From Blastomussa wellsi (taxonomy: Eukaryota; Cnidaria; Anthozoa; Scleractinia; Plerogyridae), in assembly GCA_947652115.1 (NCBI GenBank), contig OX393570.1:4522461-4586460 (forward strand): DNA of 64,000 bases. Direction: 5' to 3'. Shown one piece after another: positions 50,085 to 62,444 of this stretch (position 1 is its first letter; each line of letters opens with the position of its first letter). The notes under the pieces were generated by a model. The model saw only the letters and a list, made by a program, of their open reading frames with translations. It was not told the DNA's origin and searched no databases. The position numbers were made by a program, and so were the translations under genes.

Positions 50085-51060
50085 AAAAAGTTTTTGTCTT
50101 TTCCTCCAACAGCCTACACCAAGGAGCTAATGTGGCATAACGAGCTCGAAGTCTTCCATACTGATTGGCATGATGGCGGTGGGCTTGACTTGCGATCGGA
50201 TTTTCTTCGGGAGACGGCGACCACCCGAGAATTAACCGACTCAACAGCTTCCAGATAGCGGTGTTGGTCGTGGGCTTGGCCAACACTTTGAGCACGTGGA
50301 CGAGGAGTTATCCCGGCCTCGTCGTTTATGTGGTTGCTTTTGCAGGTAAAATAACTTTTCGTTTCCTTTAGCTAGCGAAATAGAAATATTTCAAGCTGTC
50401 GTGTATACAATATTTGGTATACAATGATGAATGAGGAAGCTAGAGACGCTAATGCCACATGATAAGGGGTACAGTCAAACTTCTCTGAGACAGACACCAC
50501 CGATGGTGACTGACAGCAACTGTCTGTTAGGTGTCCGCCTTATACCGAGTTCAGAGACAGAAAAATGACTGAAAATCTGCTCGCAGGGACCAGCGGTTGT
50601 CGGTCTTTCAGAGGTGTCCGGCTTATAGTGAGTTTAGACACAGTTAAATGACTGCCAAATGGCTCGCAGGGATCAACACAAGTTGTCCGCCTAGAGAGGT
50701 GTGCGGCTTATACCAGGGGCGTAGCCAGGATTTTTAAAAGGGGGGGGGGAGGGTCACACTGTATGTCATCATGTTCATTCTTCGAATTTGCGCGTTTTCG
50801 CCACCTGTCCCACAAAGGATGAAGGGGGTGGGGGAGGGGCGCTCACGGGAGTTTAGATGCAGTAAAATGATTGAAAAACGGCTCACATAGAGAGGTGTCT
50901 GGCTTATAGGGAGTTTAGATTCAGTAAAATGGCTGGGAAACAGCTCACAGGGAACAGCCACCATGTGTTCGTAAATAGAGAGCAGACCGGCATAGGCTTT
51001 GTGACCCGCAGTACACATAAACCGCGTGTTTAGATCGCAGGGCTCTTAGCTCTGTCTAAC
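50085..51060 (+). pseudogene. decayed partial copy of the SLC16 gene (exon 4 plus following intron)
   Basis: From 50085 the sequence follows the intron 3/exon 4 junction of the working gene (57945 on). It has a similar pyrimidine tract and CAACAG acceptor, then CAGCCTACRCC..., TTCCA..CTGAT.GG.ATGATG, CGACCACCCGAGA, CTTCCAGATAGCG and AACACTTTGAGCACG. Small indels, a 2 bp frameshift before the CGACCACCCGAG block and loss of the second half of the exon before a GTAAAA donor make it non-functional. Downstream, 50470-51050 carries the GGTGTCCGGCTTATAGNGAG and AGTTTAGATACAGTAAAATG repeats and a TAAACCGCGT segment. These same sequences follow the real exon 4 at 58440-58690. Keeping intron sequence means DNA-level duplication, not retrocopying. 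Confidence 0.88.
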
Positions 51061-51081
51061 TTTCGTAAACATACTTGCCCC

Positions 51082-51166
51082 CATTCTCGTCCCCAGGAGC
51101 CAGCTCTCAATCTTAGCAAGCTGGGCCTGTGCATGACGAACGAGTGGTTCTGGGGACACACGATGT
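51082..51166 (-). mobile_element. GAGAATG palindromic element, isolated copy
   Basis: CATTCTCGTCCCCAGGAGCC at one end and GGTTCTGGGGAC at the other, with an internal GGGCCTGTGCATGACGAAC. It is the inverse of the four-copy cluster at 61856-62444. Confidence 0.8.
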
Positions 51167-52850
51167 GATTGGCTAGAATCTAACAACAGGACTACAATCA
51201 AATTAACCATTTCAAACTACTGGCCGGAGGAGAGAGATAATCCTCGACGTCTTTAGTGGAACAAGAGGCTGTTCCTTGTTCCCAAGTGTTAACCGTAATC
51301 TAAAGAAATTCTACAACATTTTTGTACCGTTAATTTTTTTTGCATTTTTAACACTTATGAATTTTTATTTCTGCGTTTTTATCAGATTATTTTGTGCTCG
51401 CAAACAGTGCCATTTTCATTTTTAAGGACGAAGGTCACTGAGGCCTCCGTGTCAACCACTATTCTATCGCTTTAACTTTAAGCATTATATTTTTAATGTA
51501 GCAAAAACATTGAACGTGTTGTTGACAATAGGTTTCATACTTTTTTATAGTTTTCCGCTAAGTGCGTGTGGCAGGTTCATCGATATTACATCATCCACGT
51601 GCTATACAGATGATTTCGTTCAGGAACACTCGTGTCACGCAACTGAATTTTTACTTTCAAATTATGTTTTGCTCTCTCATGCTTTCAAAATACATTTATA
51701 TTTTTTATAAACGGTTACATTTGTCAGATCTCTTTGCAGCGGTAGTAAGCTAGTATTTCTTTAGTGGTTGGATTTCTAATAGCTAGCATTTTAAAGGCTG
51801 AATTTGCATTTCCTTTTCAATTTGTTTTAAATTCAAGAAAAAAGATTCTGGTCGACGATTGAAAACCGAAATATTAACAACATGTAAACTTAGCTCGTTT
51901 TGAACAATAAGAAGTAATTTTAAACTATTATCACTCACGCAGCAAAACATTCGCTGTTTTTAATGTTTCATTTCATTTTGCGAATTTTAAATGGAAGAAA
52001 ACAGAATTGACAGATTTTTGGATGCACCGCTGGGATACCGGTATGCCATTGGAGGCAAGAGAGAACCATTTATTACAGTTCGACTTCATTCGTGATGGCT
52101 TTTGTGAATAATTTATCGCGATAATCTCTTTTTGCCTGTGGCAATTTTCCCAACAAGGTCAGCAACTGATGAAATCTCCTCGTGGTCTCATTTCGGGGAA
52201 AACCCCTCAATGAATAAAGAGACACCTCACTGAGTTGTCACTCCACTTTTTCCGCTTCATCGCGCTTTCGATTTTTAAAATTATCTACCCGAGCTTGTAC
52301 ATGTGGTACTTTGTTTCTTTCATGTAAAGCGCAACCAATCAGAGCACCGTGTTGGTGTACGTCACACCACAAAACACCGTGTGGGGCTGACCTAAATAAA
52401 ATACAGCTTTTGAATCCACTTTTTGAAATCGTTGTTCAAGATATGGATTTCTGTGCTATGTTCAATATGTTTGCCTACGATCACAAAATAAAACGTGAGT
52501 ATATAAAGTGAGTATATAAAACGTGAGTTTTATTTTATCGCAAGTCTTTTGTTCAACCCACAAATGGGCGAATGTTTTCTTTTTAAACAAAACAATAGAT
52601 CTGCTCTGTTATTCGTCTATTGGTCAGGCCATATTTTTAGCCAATCGTAGGGCGTGTTTGCTCTCCGCGCGTTTATTACGTCATGTGTTATCTGGAGTTT
52701 CGCTGCACAGCTAAAAAATATTTCCCTCGCCCGAAATTTGCTCGCTTGAAACGCGGAGCGCGGTGAGTCGAGGGCATCCCGGCAGTACAGAACATCTTTA
52801 TTTCAGGTCTCGCAGCTCGCACTTGAAAAAATTTCCAGAAAATCGCAATC
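51167..52850. other. upstream region of the SLC16 gene
   Basis: No gene seen. Short frames at 51510-51753 and 52311-52714 have no motif. The SLC16 5' UTR and promoter must lie near the end of this stretch; CTTTATTTCAG at 52796-52806 could be an acceptor for a 5' UTR exon that begins 44 bp before the start codon. Confidence 0.4.
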
Positions 52851-55800
52851 ATGGGAAAGGATAGCAAAGAAATCGAGAAACTTCAGGTGGAAATTAAAGT
52901 CCGTTCCGTGCCGGATGGTGGTTGGGGATGGTTCGTCTGCCTTGCTGGTTTTATAGCACAATTTGTTGTGCTGGGAATACAGAACAACACAGGCATTCTC
53001 TACAAGGCGCTGCTGGAAGAATTCAGGCAAAGCAAAGGAGAAACAGGTATTTAGTTTGAATTTATTTTAATATTCAGCTGCATACGAACCATCTGAAGTC
53101 TCTTATCTTTTTGAACATGATTTCAAGAGCGCTGGTGCCGTTTGAAATATCACCCGGCGTTGTTCAATCAAGCCACCAGTTTTTAGCTTATTTATCCAAA
53201 CAACCACTGAAGAATTATTTTGCGACCCTTTTTCTTTAATCGAAAGGTATGTTTTTTTCAATATCGCTGGCATAAAAACCCGTTTCTTTGAGATAACTCG
53301 AATTCGCCGAAGCTATAGGGGCAAATTTTTTTTGGAAGCGACCGCGAAATTACCGGATGTTCAACACCGGCCAATAAATTTGACGCTTTGAATCAACAAC
53401 GCACAAGTAATATTTTGTCTTCATCAACAGGTTATCGCTCGAAAGTTATTGCCAACGTTAGTAAAGCAGGATACGCGATTTCTACTTTATTAGTATGTAT
53501 TGTTCTCATGTTGTCAGCGATTCAATCTCAACTCCGTGAGCGGAACGAAGATCGATTTTCGATATGTTCCCAACTAATGTTGTTCATATTTTGCTGCAAT
53601 CATATCGAAGCAAACCGCACTTGATTTTGTTTTCGTATGGAAAGCTTTAGCGGGTTAGGAGCCGAGAAAAACAGAAGTTCGGAAAAAAATTGTGTTCGTT
53701 ACTTTTCAAGTTGACGGAATTAAAATTCACCGGAAGTGAGGTTGCAATAAGGACAGCAGTATGCAAATTTGGAAGCAAACGAAATTTTCGACTTCTTCCG
53801 GCGAACTCGATGTACAAAAAATATTGCGATCGTTCGTTTTGTGTGGAGCATATCCGAGCATTTTACTCTTTTCGTTTCTTTTCTTGGTCTTGCGACATGT
53901 AAATGGATTTCCGTTCCCTGCTGATATAAATGACACACAAATGTCTTTTGTACATCTCACACATTTACATGACACTTTATTGAGCATTTTTGTACAAATT
54001 ATTTGTGGCCATCGCATGGTGTTGTATCCACCGCAGACCAGTTACAGCTTTTTGTTTAGGAATAGAGCGTTACCTCAAGATCCGCAGAGCTGAAAACAAC
54101 ACTGTTTCAAACATTGGTCGAGTGCATTTTTTTCTGCCAGGGATAATTATGTTCGTGTTATGTAATCCCTGTATTCGCTGACCTTCGCATTGGGACACGT
54201 TTATAGTAAACAAGTTCAAGGCTCGTGCAACTTGTTTTGTGATTAGTTATGGCCAGGAAATAAGCGATCTTTTCAAAGGAAGCTTTTGCAAACATGCGTT
54301 GGATTTTAGGCCCGTTTTCAGTGCCACTGCTGCCGTTTGGATCTCTGCCGTGAACGTTTGATTTGCATGCAACATAAACAACTATTGACCTCATTTATAT
54401 GCAAACGGTTGACAGATTTAGCGTCACCGAGCTACAGCTTTTCTTGGTGTTTTCAATCATGTTTTAAATGCGGTCCTCGTTAAGAATAGACAACGAGCAG
54501 TCCACGGACTGAAAAAAAAGGGACTGCTCGTAGTCTACATAATTAAGAAGCTTTTTATCGCGAAAATCTCTGAATTACAAGAAACGTGGTTTCTGCAGGA
54601 CGGAGCTCCACTTTTCTCAGGGTTTTTCTTTTAAAAAGACATTTCGCAGAGACATTAATCCCAGGTTCTCGCATTATCCATGACGGGGGGTCCTACATGC
54701 TCGGTAATTTTTTGGGTCAAGACATCTGTCACGTATATTTTATATCTTAAAAAATGCGTGTAGTTCTTGGGTCACATTTACGAGCGAAATTTGTATTTTT
54801 GGGGTAGGAAATTTTGATGCCAGGTATTTTTTGGGTCTAAAATTTCAGGGTTGTGTATTTTTTGGGTTTGCAATATGAAGCTCCTTGCCTCCCCCCCCCC
54901 CCCCTCACCCCCGTCATGTATAATGCGCGTACCCCCTGGGAATTTAATATAGGCCTGTATTGTTCAGTACATCATGTTCCAATTATGAAGGAAAATAGAC
55001 TGCAATAACTTTAATTTTCTAGTGTCTGTAGGAGTCCTCATAATGCGAAAATCATAATATCTCAATATTCGTGTTGGAAAGTTTTGCTTTTAGCTTGCTT
55101 CAAGTGACTCTTACAGCACTCTTGTCTTCCAGTCAATCAACTTTCTTATCTTTGCTGTGACCGTATTTGCGAGGTGAGGCAAGGCTTTTCTTTCGGAAAA
55201 ATCTCATCCAAAACATTTTGTATGTGTTTAGGCGTGGGATAAAGGACAAAAGTCAGATACTTCGTTTCTCCGTTTCTCGCGAACTTGAGCTCCTCGAAAA
55301 CAGTTGAAACGACCTTGCGAGGTTACTGCGTCACGCGAGTTCTCGCGCGTGCGTGCGTAAAACAAGGAATTTCCTCTTCTTTTGATGTCGCCACTGTCTC
55401 TTTGATAAAACCCACTAAAGAAGAAATGGAAAGGACTGTGTTTCAATCTAAAACCGGACTAACAAAGACACTCCACGCTTAGTTGTTGTTATACGAATTG
55501 ATGTTATGAAACGATCACTGATAAACATGGCGTGGTTAAGGGGTGGGCTGTGGCCAAGGTTGTTGCCAAAGAAAATGTTTATGGAACTGTTTAGGCTCCC
55601 ATCTACAAATGTTAGCAGCCCAAGGCATTTTTTTAGGAGCTCAACCCAGGATTAGATGGGAATGAAATGTCCACGTTTAGGAAACCATCCGGGCTACCTG
55701 AACAAAAATCTAGTCGCCTGATCTCGTAGGCTTCTGGGCGTGAGCGCTCGGGTCTCTGTCGGTGCTTGATGTTACAACCAAGTGTTAGTAACGAAATATA

Positions 55801-58800
55801 TATAGACTCCGAACAGTCCCTTTTATTTTGATTCTTAGTCTGCCCGAGCGTGAAGCGAATAAATGTGGTCGCGCGAAATGTGGGGGCGGGAAGACGTGAC
55901 GCCCCCGCGGCGCGTCTCGTCTTCTCCCCGCAAATTTCGCGCGACCATATTCGTTTGCTTCTGACACACTCGCCGGGCTAAGGAGGGAAAGGCGCTGCTC
56001 GCAGACTAATAAATAGCGAGTCTGTTTGTGAGAAATTGCTTAATCACCGGCAAGACTGAAACTGGGTTTGTCTTCTTTTCGTCTTCTTAAACCACGGTAC
56101 ACGCCTGGCAGCAGCCATAATCCCAGGAAGTCATTCTTTTCCGCCCTCCTTTCAACTCACGCAATTCGCTCCAAAGTTTCCGTTTTCGTGTTTTGATTCA
56201 TCACCAAAATGTTGACTGAAGATGTTTTGAAAAATCACATGTTTTCAGGGGACTTAGCAAATTCACAAACAAATCTCTCCTGGGCAGCTGAACAGTTACA
56301 CGTACAAACTTTATTTTATTTCTTTGTTTCCTATTAAAAATGTTTAAATCTGCTCAGTGGAAAAGGTTTTTCGTCTTTCTCCGTGTTCTTCAGTGTTTTG
56401 GGGCCTTTACAGAAACGAGTAGGCTAATTTCATGCAAGCATTGTACGTGATCTTCGTGAGCATGTCGTAACTTGCTTGAGGCGCTTTACTTTGTAAATTT
56501 AGAAGACTTGAGTTGATTTCCGTATAAACCTTCCGGATTATAAGTGAGAAAACTGGGTCTTGCTTGCGAGCAAATGCAACATATTCACGTTCGAAGCACT
56601 GTCCATATCACGTTGTTAATGCTGAGTCTGTTACTGCCTTCTAAGCGAATGCTTTGCCAACCATAAGACAATATTGTAATGCAATGTAAACATTTATATA
56701 TTGTAAATAATTTAATTTACAATAGGTACTGTTTTGCCCCCTATTCTATTTTGTCGCTGACTGTTTTAGTATCCTGTACATTCACACGACTTCTAGGATT
56801 AATAAAAATGTAATGTATGTATGTACCCAGAGACTCGCCTACTTCTTTAACCAATTTATTGAATTATTTTTTTTATTTCTTTCAGCTTGGGTTCTTTCAA
56901 TCGGCCTCGGTATGATGTTCCTATTCGCGCCAGTGACGTCAGCATTGTGTGAACGAGTTGGTTGCCGGGTAGTGGCGTTCGTTGGCGGTTTGCTTGGAGT
57001 GCTGGGATTTGTGTCATCGTCATTTGTCACAGATGTCCATCTCCTTTACGTAACGTTTGGGGTCCTGTGGGGAGTTGGTGCGAGCATGAGTTACTTGCCA
57101 ACCCTTCGGTCGCTTCCATATTGGTTTGAAAGGTGAGTGTGGTTACCGTAGTTTACAAATTTGCCCCTTTGTTTGATAGCAAATTTATGATTTTTTTGTT
57201 CTTGTTTTGATTTTCCCAGGCGCATCAGTCTTGCAAACGGTATCGTGACTGCCGGGAGTGGCGTGGGCACTATAGCCATGGGTCCGCTCATGCAGCTTGC
57301 AGTGAACCATCTTGGGTGGGCCAGTGCAGCTAGGGTGCTCGCAGGGACGTTGAGTTTATGCACCATTGGGTCCTTGCTGTATAGAGTGCCCAGTCAAACC
57401 GACAAAGAAAAAGAGACGGAGAAAGTCGAAGAATCGAAAAAACGAAGACCGCCCATGTTCGACTTTACTGTATTCAAGAACAAAGCATTCTTGGTTTGGT
57501 GCATTTCTTTGAGCGCTTTCATGATGGGATACTTTGTCCCCTTCGTGCATTTGGTAAGTAACAACTGTATTCAATCCATTTTGAATCGTATCGTAAAAAG
57601 CTTAATTATCCAAAACATATTCTTGTAGATGGAAAACCCGGTAGTGCTTATGGTCCGATTTTGTTGGCAATGATCATGTTCGTGCGGTCGGGAACCATTG
57701 TAAATTGTCTTAGCTTGTGGATATCTTGGATATCTTCTTCCGTATAACTGTATAAACTGCAGTTTTCTTTCCAGTCGAAGTAAAATTAATTTGGTACATA
57801 TAAGTGCAACTAGTGTTACCAGCTTACAAGAGAAATCGCCAGAATTAATAAAAAGAAAAGATATAATTTCCTTTTGTTCTTTTAGGAACTTGCATTCAAA
57901 TAATTGTACATGTAATCAGAAGTGCTCAAAACTTAAACCAAAAACTTCTCGTTTTCCCAACAGCCAGCCTACGCCGAAGAATGTGGTATACCGAACTCGC
58001 AGTCTTCCACGCTGATCGGTATGATGTCGGTTGGCTCGACTTTCGGTCGGCTCTTCTTCGGCAAACTCGGCGACCACCCGAGGGTAAACCGCCTCTACTG
58101 CTTCCAGATAGCGATGTTGGTCATTGGTGTGGCGAACACTTTGAGCACGTTGACGAAGAGTTACCCCGGTCTCGTGGTTTACATGGTTGTTTTTGGTGTG
58201 TTTGATGGTTGTTACGTGGTATTCTTGGCTGTTCTGTGTGCGGATATTGTTGGCGTGGACAAGGTCGCTGCTGGTATTGGTGTCCAATTTTTCTTCATGG
58301 CCATTACATCTATTGCTGGCCCCCCTCTTGCAGGTAAAACCAGCATCGTTCGTTTTTTATAGAAACATTTCTGATTGCCGTGTATGTGTTTTTGGTTGAA
58401 TAATAAACAATTGGCTATTGTGTATATAGAGTTATGGTGAACGCGGACATGCTGTTTCCACATTATGCAATGTCCGCCGTAGAAAGGTGTCCGTCTTACA
58501 GAGAGTTTAGATACAGTAAAATGACTAAAACTCGGCTTGCAAGGACCAACACCAGTTGTCCGTCTTGCGGAGGTGAGAAAGAGTTTACGGAAATAGGTTT
58601 CGTTACCCCTCAATGAAAAAAGCGAGCCCGTAGTACACGTAAACCGCGTATATATAGGCTGCGGTTTTCTTAGCTGTGTCGGAAGGTACGTCATGTAGTT
58701 AGCTTCACCAAGTACCTACCACTGTGTCGAAATTTCCTTTACATACGTGGCCAATTTTTTGGAATTTTTGTGAACAATAGACACTGATCGCATGTTGTAT

Positions 58801-59253
58801 TCTATGTCTTTGTTTCTGTCATTAGGTGTGATCTACGATCTTTCCAGCTCTTACCAAATTGCGTTCTACGTCGCTGGCGCCTGCTCAACTTTGGCAACAT
58901 GTCTGTTGTTCTTCGTACCTGCCCTTATGCCTCAAGACGATTGCGACGTCGACGTGCGTAGCCGCGAGGTGACTGTGCACTCAGGGGGCAGCGAAAAGCC
59001 CCTGGTTGATGGAACTCGATCACCGGATTCATCTGTTCCCACAACTTCCACAAAAGTCAGTCTGGGCTCGTGCCAAAAACTCAATAATAGCAACATGCAT
59101 CTTGCTCCGCCGAGCCAATCGTATCTAGATCGGTATTGGGGGATGCCGAAGAGAGCAAGCATGCGAGCTAGTATGGCGAGCTTACTGTCGTTTTCGCCAC
59201 TGCAGCCGGCGAGAGAAGTTCTTGTCGTTGTGGAGAAAGTTTCACAGGTATGA
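52851..59253 (+). CDS. SLC16 (monocarboxylate-transporter family) protein, MCT8/MCT10-like
   Basis: Five plus-strand exons (52851-53046, 56886-57132, 57220-57553, 57964-58333, 58826-59253) join in phase at GT-AG sites into 524 residues. This is a plasma-membrane MFS carrier with about 12 membrane segments. Exon 1 has the SLC16 signature PDGGWGWFV in the first segment. Exon 3 begins inside the second signature, YWFERRISLANG. A charged loop (QTDKEKETEKVEESKKRRP) sits between segments 6 and 7, as expected. The C-half motifs FGRLFFGKLGD, GVFDGCYV and AGPPLAG are closest to MCT10 and MCT8, which carry aromatic amino acids and thyroid hormones without proton coupling. In MCT1 an Asp lies four residues before the segment-8 Arg; here it is Ser. 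The tail ends KVSQV, a possible PDZ ligand. Substrate is inferred only from motif resemblance. A broken copy lies upstream at 50085-51060. Confidence 0.93.
53185..53230 (+). repeat. short repeat shared with 49680-49730
   Basis: TTATCCAAACAACCACTGAAGAATTATTTTGCGA in SLC16 intron 1 nearly matches TTATACAAACAACCACTGAAGAACTATTTTGCGA just right of the gap. It may be part of the same duplication that made the SLC16 fossil, or an independent dispersed repeat. Confidence 0.6.
54484..54535. repeat. short inverted repeat in SLC16 intron 1
   Basis: AGACAACGAGCAGTCC and GGACTGCTCGTAGTCT flank about 20 bp. It is a small hairpin, probably a MITE relic. Confidence 0.6.
55845..55968. repeat. GC-rich palindromic element in SLC16 intron 1
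   Basis: GAAGCGAATAAATGTGGTCG, CGCGAAATGTGGGG and GACG at the left are mirrored by CGTC, CCCCGCAAATTTCGCG and CGACCATATTCGTTTGCTTC at the right, around GACGCCCCCGCGGCGCGTC. It is probably a MITE. Its high GC contrasts with the AT-rich intron. Confidence 0.75.
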
Positions 59254-61855
59254 GAGATTGAAAGACGGCTTGATTTTAAACGGGATCACAGACTGAATCT
59301 CTCGCTAATCCATCTTAACCCTCAAGTGAGCAGTTTTATAGTCTGGTTGTACCATAGTACGCGACGAACCCTGGGAGTTCTTGGCTCAATATATTTGACC
59401 ATGCACTCTACCTGCCTACCTACCTACCCCATAATGCGTCAGCACCTTGTTGTATCACAGCAGCAGAGTCCGCAGTCAAACAACGCCGATAACGCGTTGT
59501 TTTAAATGCGTTACTACGAAAATGGCGAACTCATTTCAAAAAACAGACATTTGAAACAAACCATGAATATTGTCATATCGAGATACCTCAGCGTATTTTA
59601 TTCATTTATAACTGATTGACATAAAAAGAACCGAGGAAAACGATATAAAAACGCCAAAACAGAAAACTGAATACAGTAACTAAACTATTTAATTATAAAG
59701 GGAATTCTTGTTGTTGAATTATTTAATCCAAATAATTAAACTTCACTCTTGACTGCAAGTAGTCTATTCTGGAACGCAAGATTAAAGGGGAACTCCGAGG
59801 AAGGAAAGTTAAACAAGGAAGAATTCCTGAAAATAAATCAAATGGATCCTTGCGTATTGTTCTCTGTTGGAACTTGCGTGGACGAAGCTGTCCTCCTTAC
59901 TAGTACTGTTTTGCGTTCCTGGAATGAGCTGCTTTAATTTATTTCTCACTAATCCTACGCTGAATTATTTCTAGCTTCCCTTTACCTTAAATCTCAGAGC
60001 CACTTCATCTTGACAGCCGCGTCAGCCTGTTCATGTTGAACCTTCCCCACTGTAGACTTTGTACGATTCTCGAAGTCATTTTTATAATGCTGCTTATAAA
60101 CGCTCTCACCCTTTTATCTTTGGACCTGTCTTCGTGTTGCAGTCGGAAATATTCGTCTAGTTTCCCAAGCGCGTATCATTTATCTTCGGGTTTTCTTACA
60201 CCAACAAGCTCGTACAGGACTTTTTCCACAATGAGATTAAATAGAGAATACATGATAACATTTACAGTTTTCATATGTGCAATTATACCCTGGTCTCACA
60301 GGTTTTCTTGTTTCTTCTATAAAAGTGAAGAAACTCGAGCGGTAGTCGAAGCCAGACTCTTTTTCGCCCGCTCTAGGGGCTCTTTGATTGAGAAATATAA
60401 ACAGAGAAACCCTCTGGAACCAGGGAAGTAGAATTATTTATTAGTGAACAAAAATATCTTTGAGCGATTTTTGTCACTGGACCGAGTCAAATAAAACAAA
60501 GCAAAACCAAGAAAAAAATTGTTAAACCTAAAAATTATTAAAAAAAAAATAAAACAAAAAAACTCAAGTTATCCCTTGCGTTTGATGAGGCGATCTCGAG
60601 AGAAGAGTATTTTCGCGCGTGTTGTTTTAATTTATAAAAATTAACACGGAAAGTAGCTTGTGTTATGTTCGCGATTAAATGGGACACCTTGTAGGTTGGT
60701 TATATAATGTTAAGAATGTTTTTTAGTATTTCCTTATTAAGGCAAGATGTTTTGTTTTGGAAGAGTACTGTAATGCGTTAGAGTAAGTGTTCATAGTTCG
60801 TTGGGTTATAGCAGTGTTGGGTCATAGCTAGCCACTTTACAAGGTATCCCATCTAGTCGCGACCTTTGTTTAACGTGGTTTGATATACACGGTGATTTTC
60901 TTAGACGGGATTTTTATAGTGTTTTTGAATTTTATGAATAAAGATGACTATCGTTTTGAACTATGGTGTGCCTGCCTTTTGTTTATAGAGAAGAAGTCGT
61001 TAGCCACCCTAGAGAGGAGAAAAGGCTTCGTCTCCAGTTTGTTCGCGGCCCTTTTATCCTCGTGCTTTTTGCGACTTGCGCCTCTTTTGAGAAACGCAAT
61101 CCTGTAGTGTTTCTTGCAAGCGTTCGGCCAAGTTTTTGCCAGGGAGGGGGGGGGCGATCCAGCAGCCCCCCTCTCCCCGGGGGGTTTCCCTATGCATTTA
61201 TGAGTTCTCTTTACAATCGTACCGATTTCCAGATATTCTGTTCACTCGCAAACTAGCCTGTTCCAGCCGTTCGGTTAGTGAATCGGAAGTGCATCTGAGG
61301 GGAAACTGCAACATGCTTATCAGGCAGCATAGACAATTTTTTTTATTGAAAAAATAAAAATCGATGAGAAGTTTCATAATTTCATTTTGCAGAAGGCCAT
61401 TTTACAATTCTGTGCGTAGCGACCAATCCTTTGAGTGGAAGTGCGGCTGAAGGTGACCTTGTGTTGACACAAATCCTCTTTCTTTTGATATGTAAATCCT
61501 TGTGTTCTTATGCTCTTCTGGTCTTTATCATGGCAAGGCCAACACAAACCTCGCTTTCATACAGAGACCTGGTTACATTTCACAGAACTGTAAAATGGTC
61601 TATTCAGGAGACTTTCCGAAGAAGATCGCATATAGATACTATTCTTTCTCTTCGTGTATCTAAAGTCACTTTCCCTGGATCTCAAGACCTAAGACTCTTA
61701 GCTTACACCATATTTTGTTATATAAAAATATAAATATGTACATCACTGGAAAATTACAAAGGACAATTTTAAAATAAAAGCCGAATCTTCTTTCTTTCTT
61801 ATCACGAGCGCGCAAGACCAAAGTTGCCATTTTACCTTTTTATTTGGAAAGCATA
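59254..61855. other. 3' flank of SLC16, no further gene seen
   Basis: The first part is presumably SLC16 3' UTR. A 132-codon frame at 60033-60431 and others near 60880-61733 show no family motif; parts, such as the run ending CTCTGGAACCAGGGAAG near 60425 and the CTTCGTCTCC stretch near 61030, look like dispersed repeats. A G-run sits at 61143-61150. Confidence 0.4.
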
Positions 61856-62444
61856 CATTCTCGTCCCCAGAGCCACTTGTTTCTCGTGCACAGGCCCAGC
61901 CAGCTAAGAGGGACAAGCGGCTCTGGGGACGAGAATGAAAAGCATACAGGCCCATTCTCGTCCCCAGAGCCCTTTTCGTTTCTCTTAGCCGGTTGGGCCT
62001 TGGCACAAAAAAACGAAGAGCTCTGAGGACATAGGATTTTCAAAGATAAAAAGTTTTTTTATTGCCTGTTTGAGAACAAATTAAAGAAATCTTAAACGGA
62101 GGTCAAAATGGTCAGCGGGCAGCACACAACTTGTAGAATCATTAATGCAATATACATGAAGTCAGGAAGTCCTAGAATCTTGGACTAGAAAATCCTATGT
62201 CTCCAGAGCCGCCATTGCTTCTCGTGTCAAGGTCACGCCGGCTAAGAGAAACGAAAAGGGTTATGGGGACGAGAATGATACAGACCTCGTTCCCAAATCA
62301 TTAGCACGTTTAAAACGGTAGATGTGATTGGACTCCCTTTGTTATATTTCAGTCAATCGAATCATGTGTACCCTGAGAGCCACTTGTTCCTCGTGCACAG
62401 ACCCAGCCGGCTAAGAGGGACAAGTGGCTCTGGGGACGAGAATG
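61856..62444. mobile_element. cluster of four GAGAATG palindromic elements
   Basis: Copies at 61856-61937, 61953-62036, 62191-62277 and about 62365-62444. The best copy is 82 bp with ends CATTCTCGTCCCCAGAGCC and GGCTCTGGGGACGAGAATG, near-perfect inverses, and an inner CAGGCCCAGCCAGCTAAGAG. Copy 2's right end and copy 3's left end share an altered terminus (AATCCTATGTC), so those two are related by an inversion or a shared ancestor. The five 60-87 codon frames here are by-products of the palindromes. Confidence 0.85.

Noticed and set aside
50071..50295. 74-codon minus-strand frame
   Set aside because: It is the antisense of the SLC16 exon 4 fossil.
53690..54093. Frames of 70-110 codons in SLC16 intron 1
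   Set aside because: Overlapping on both strands, no motif, and inside an intron whose flanking exons join cleanly.
60033..60431. 132-codon plus-strand frame after SLC16
   Set aside because: No domain, no splice partner, and its end overlaps repeat-like sequence.
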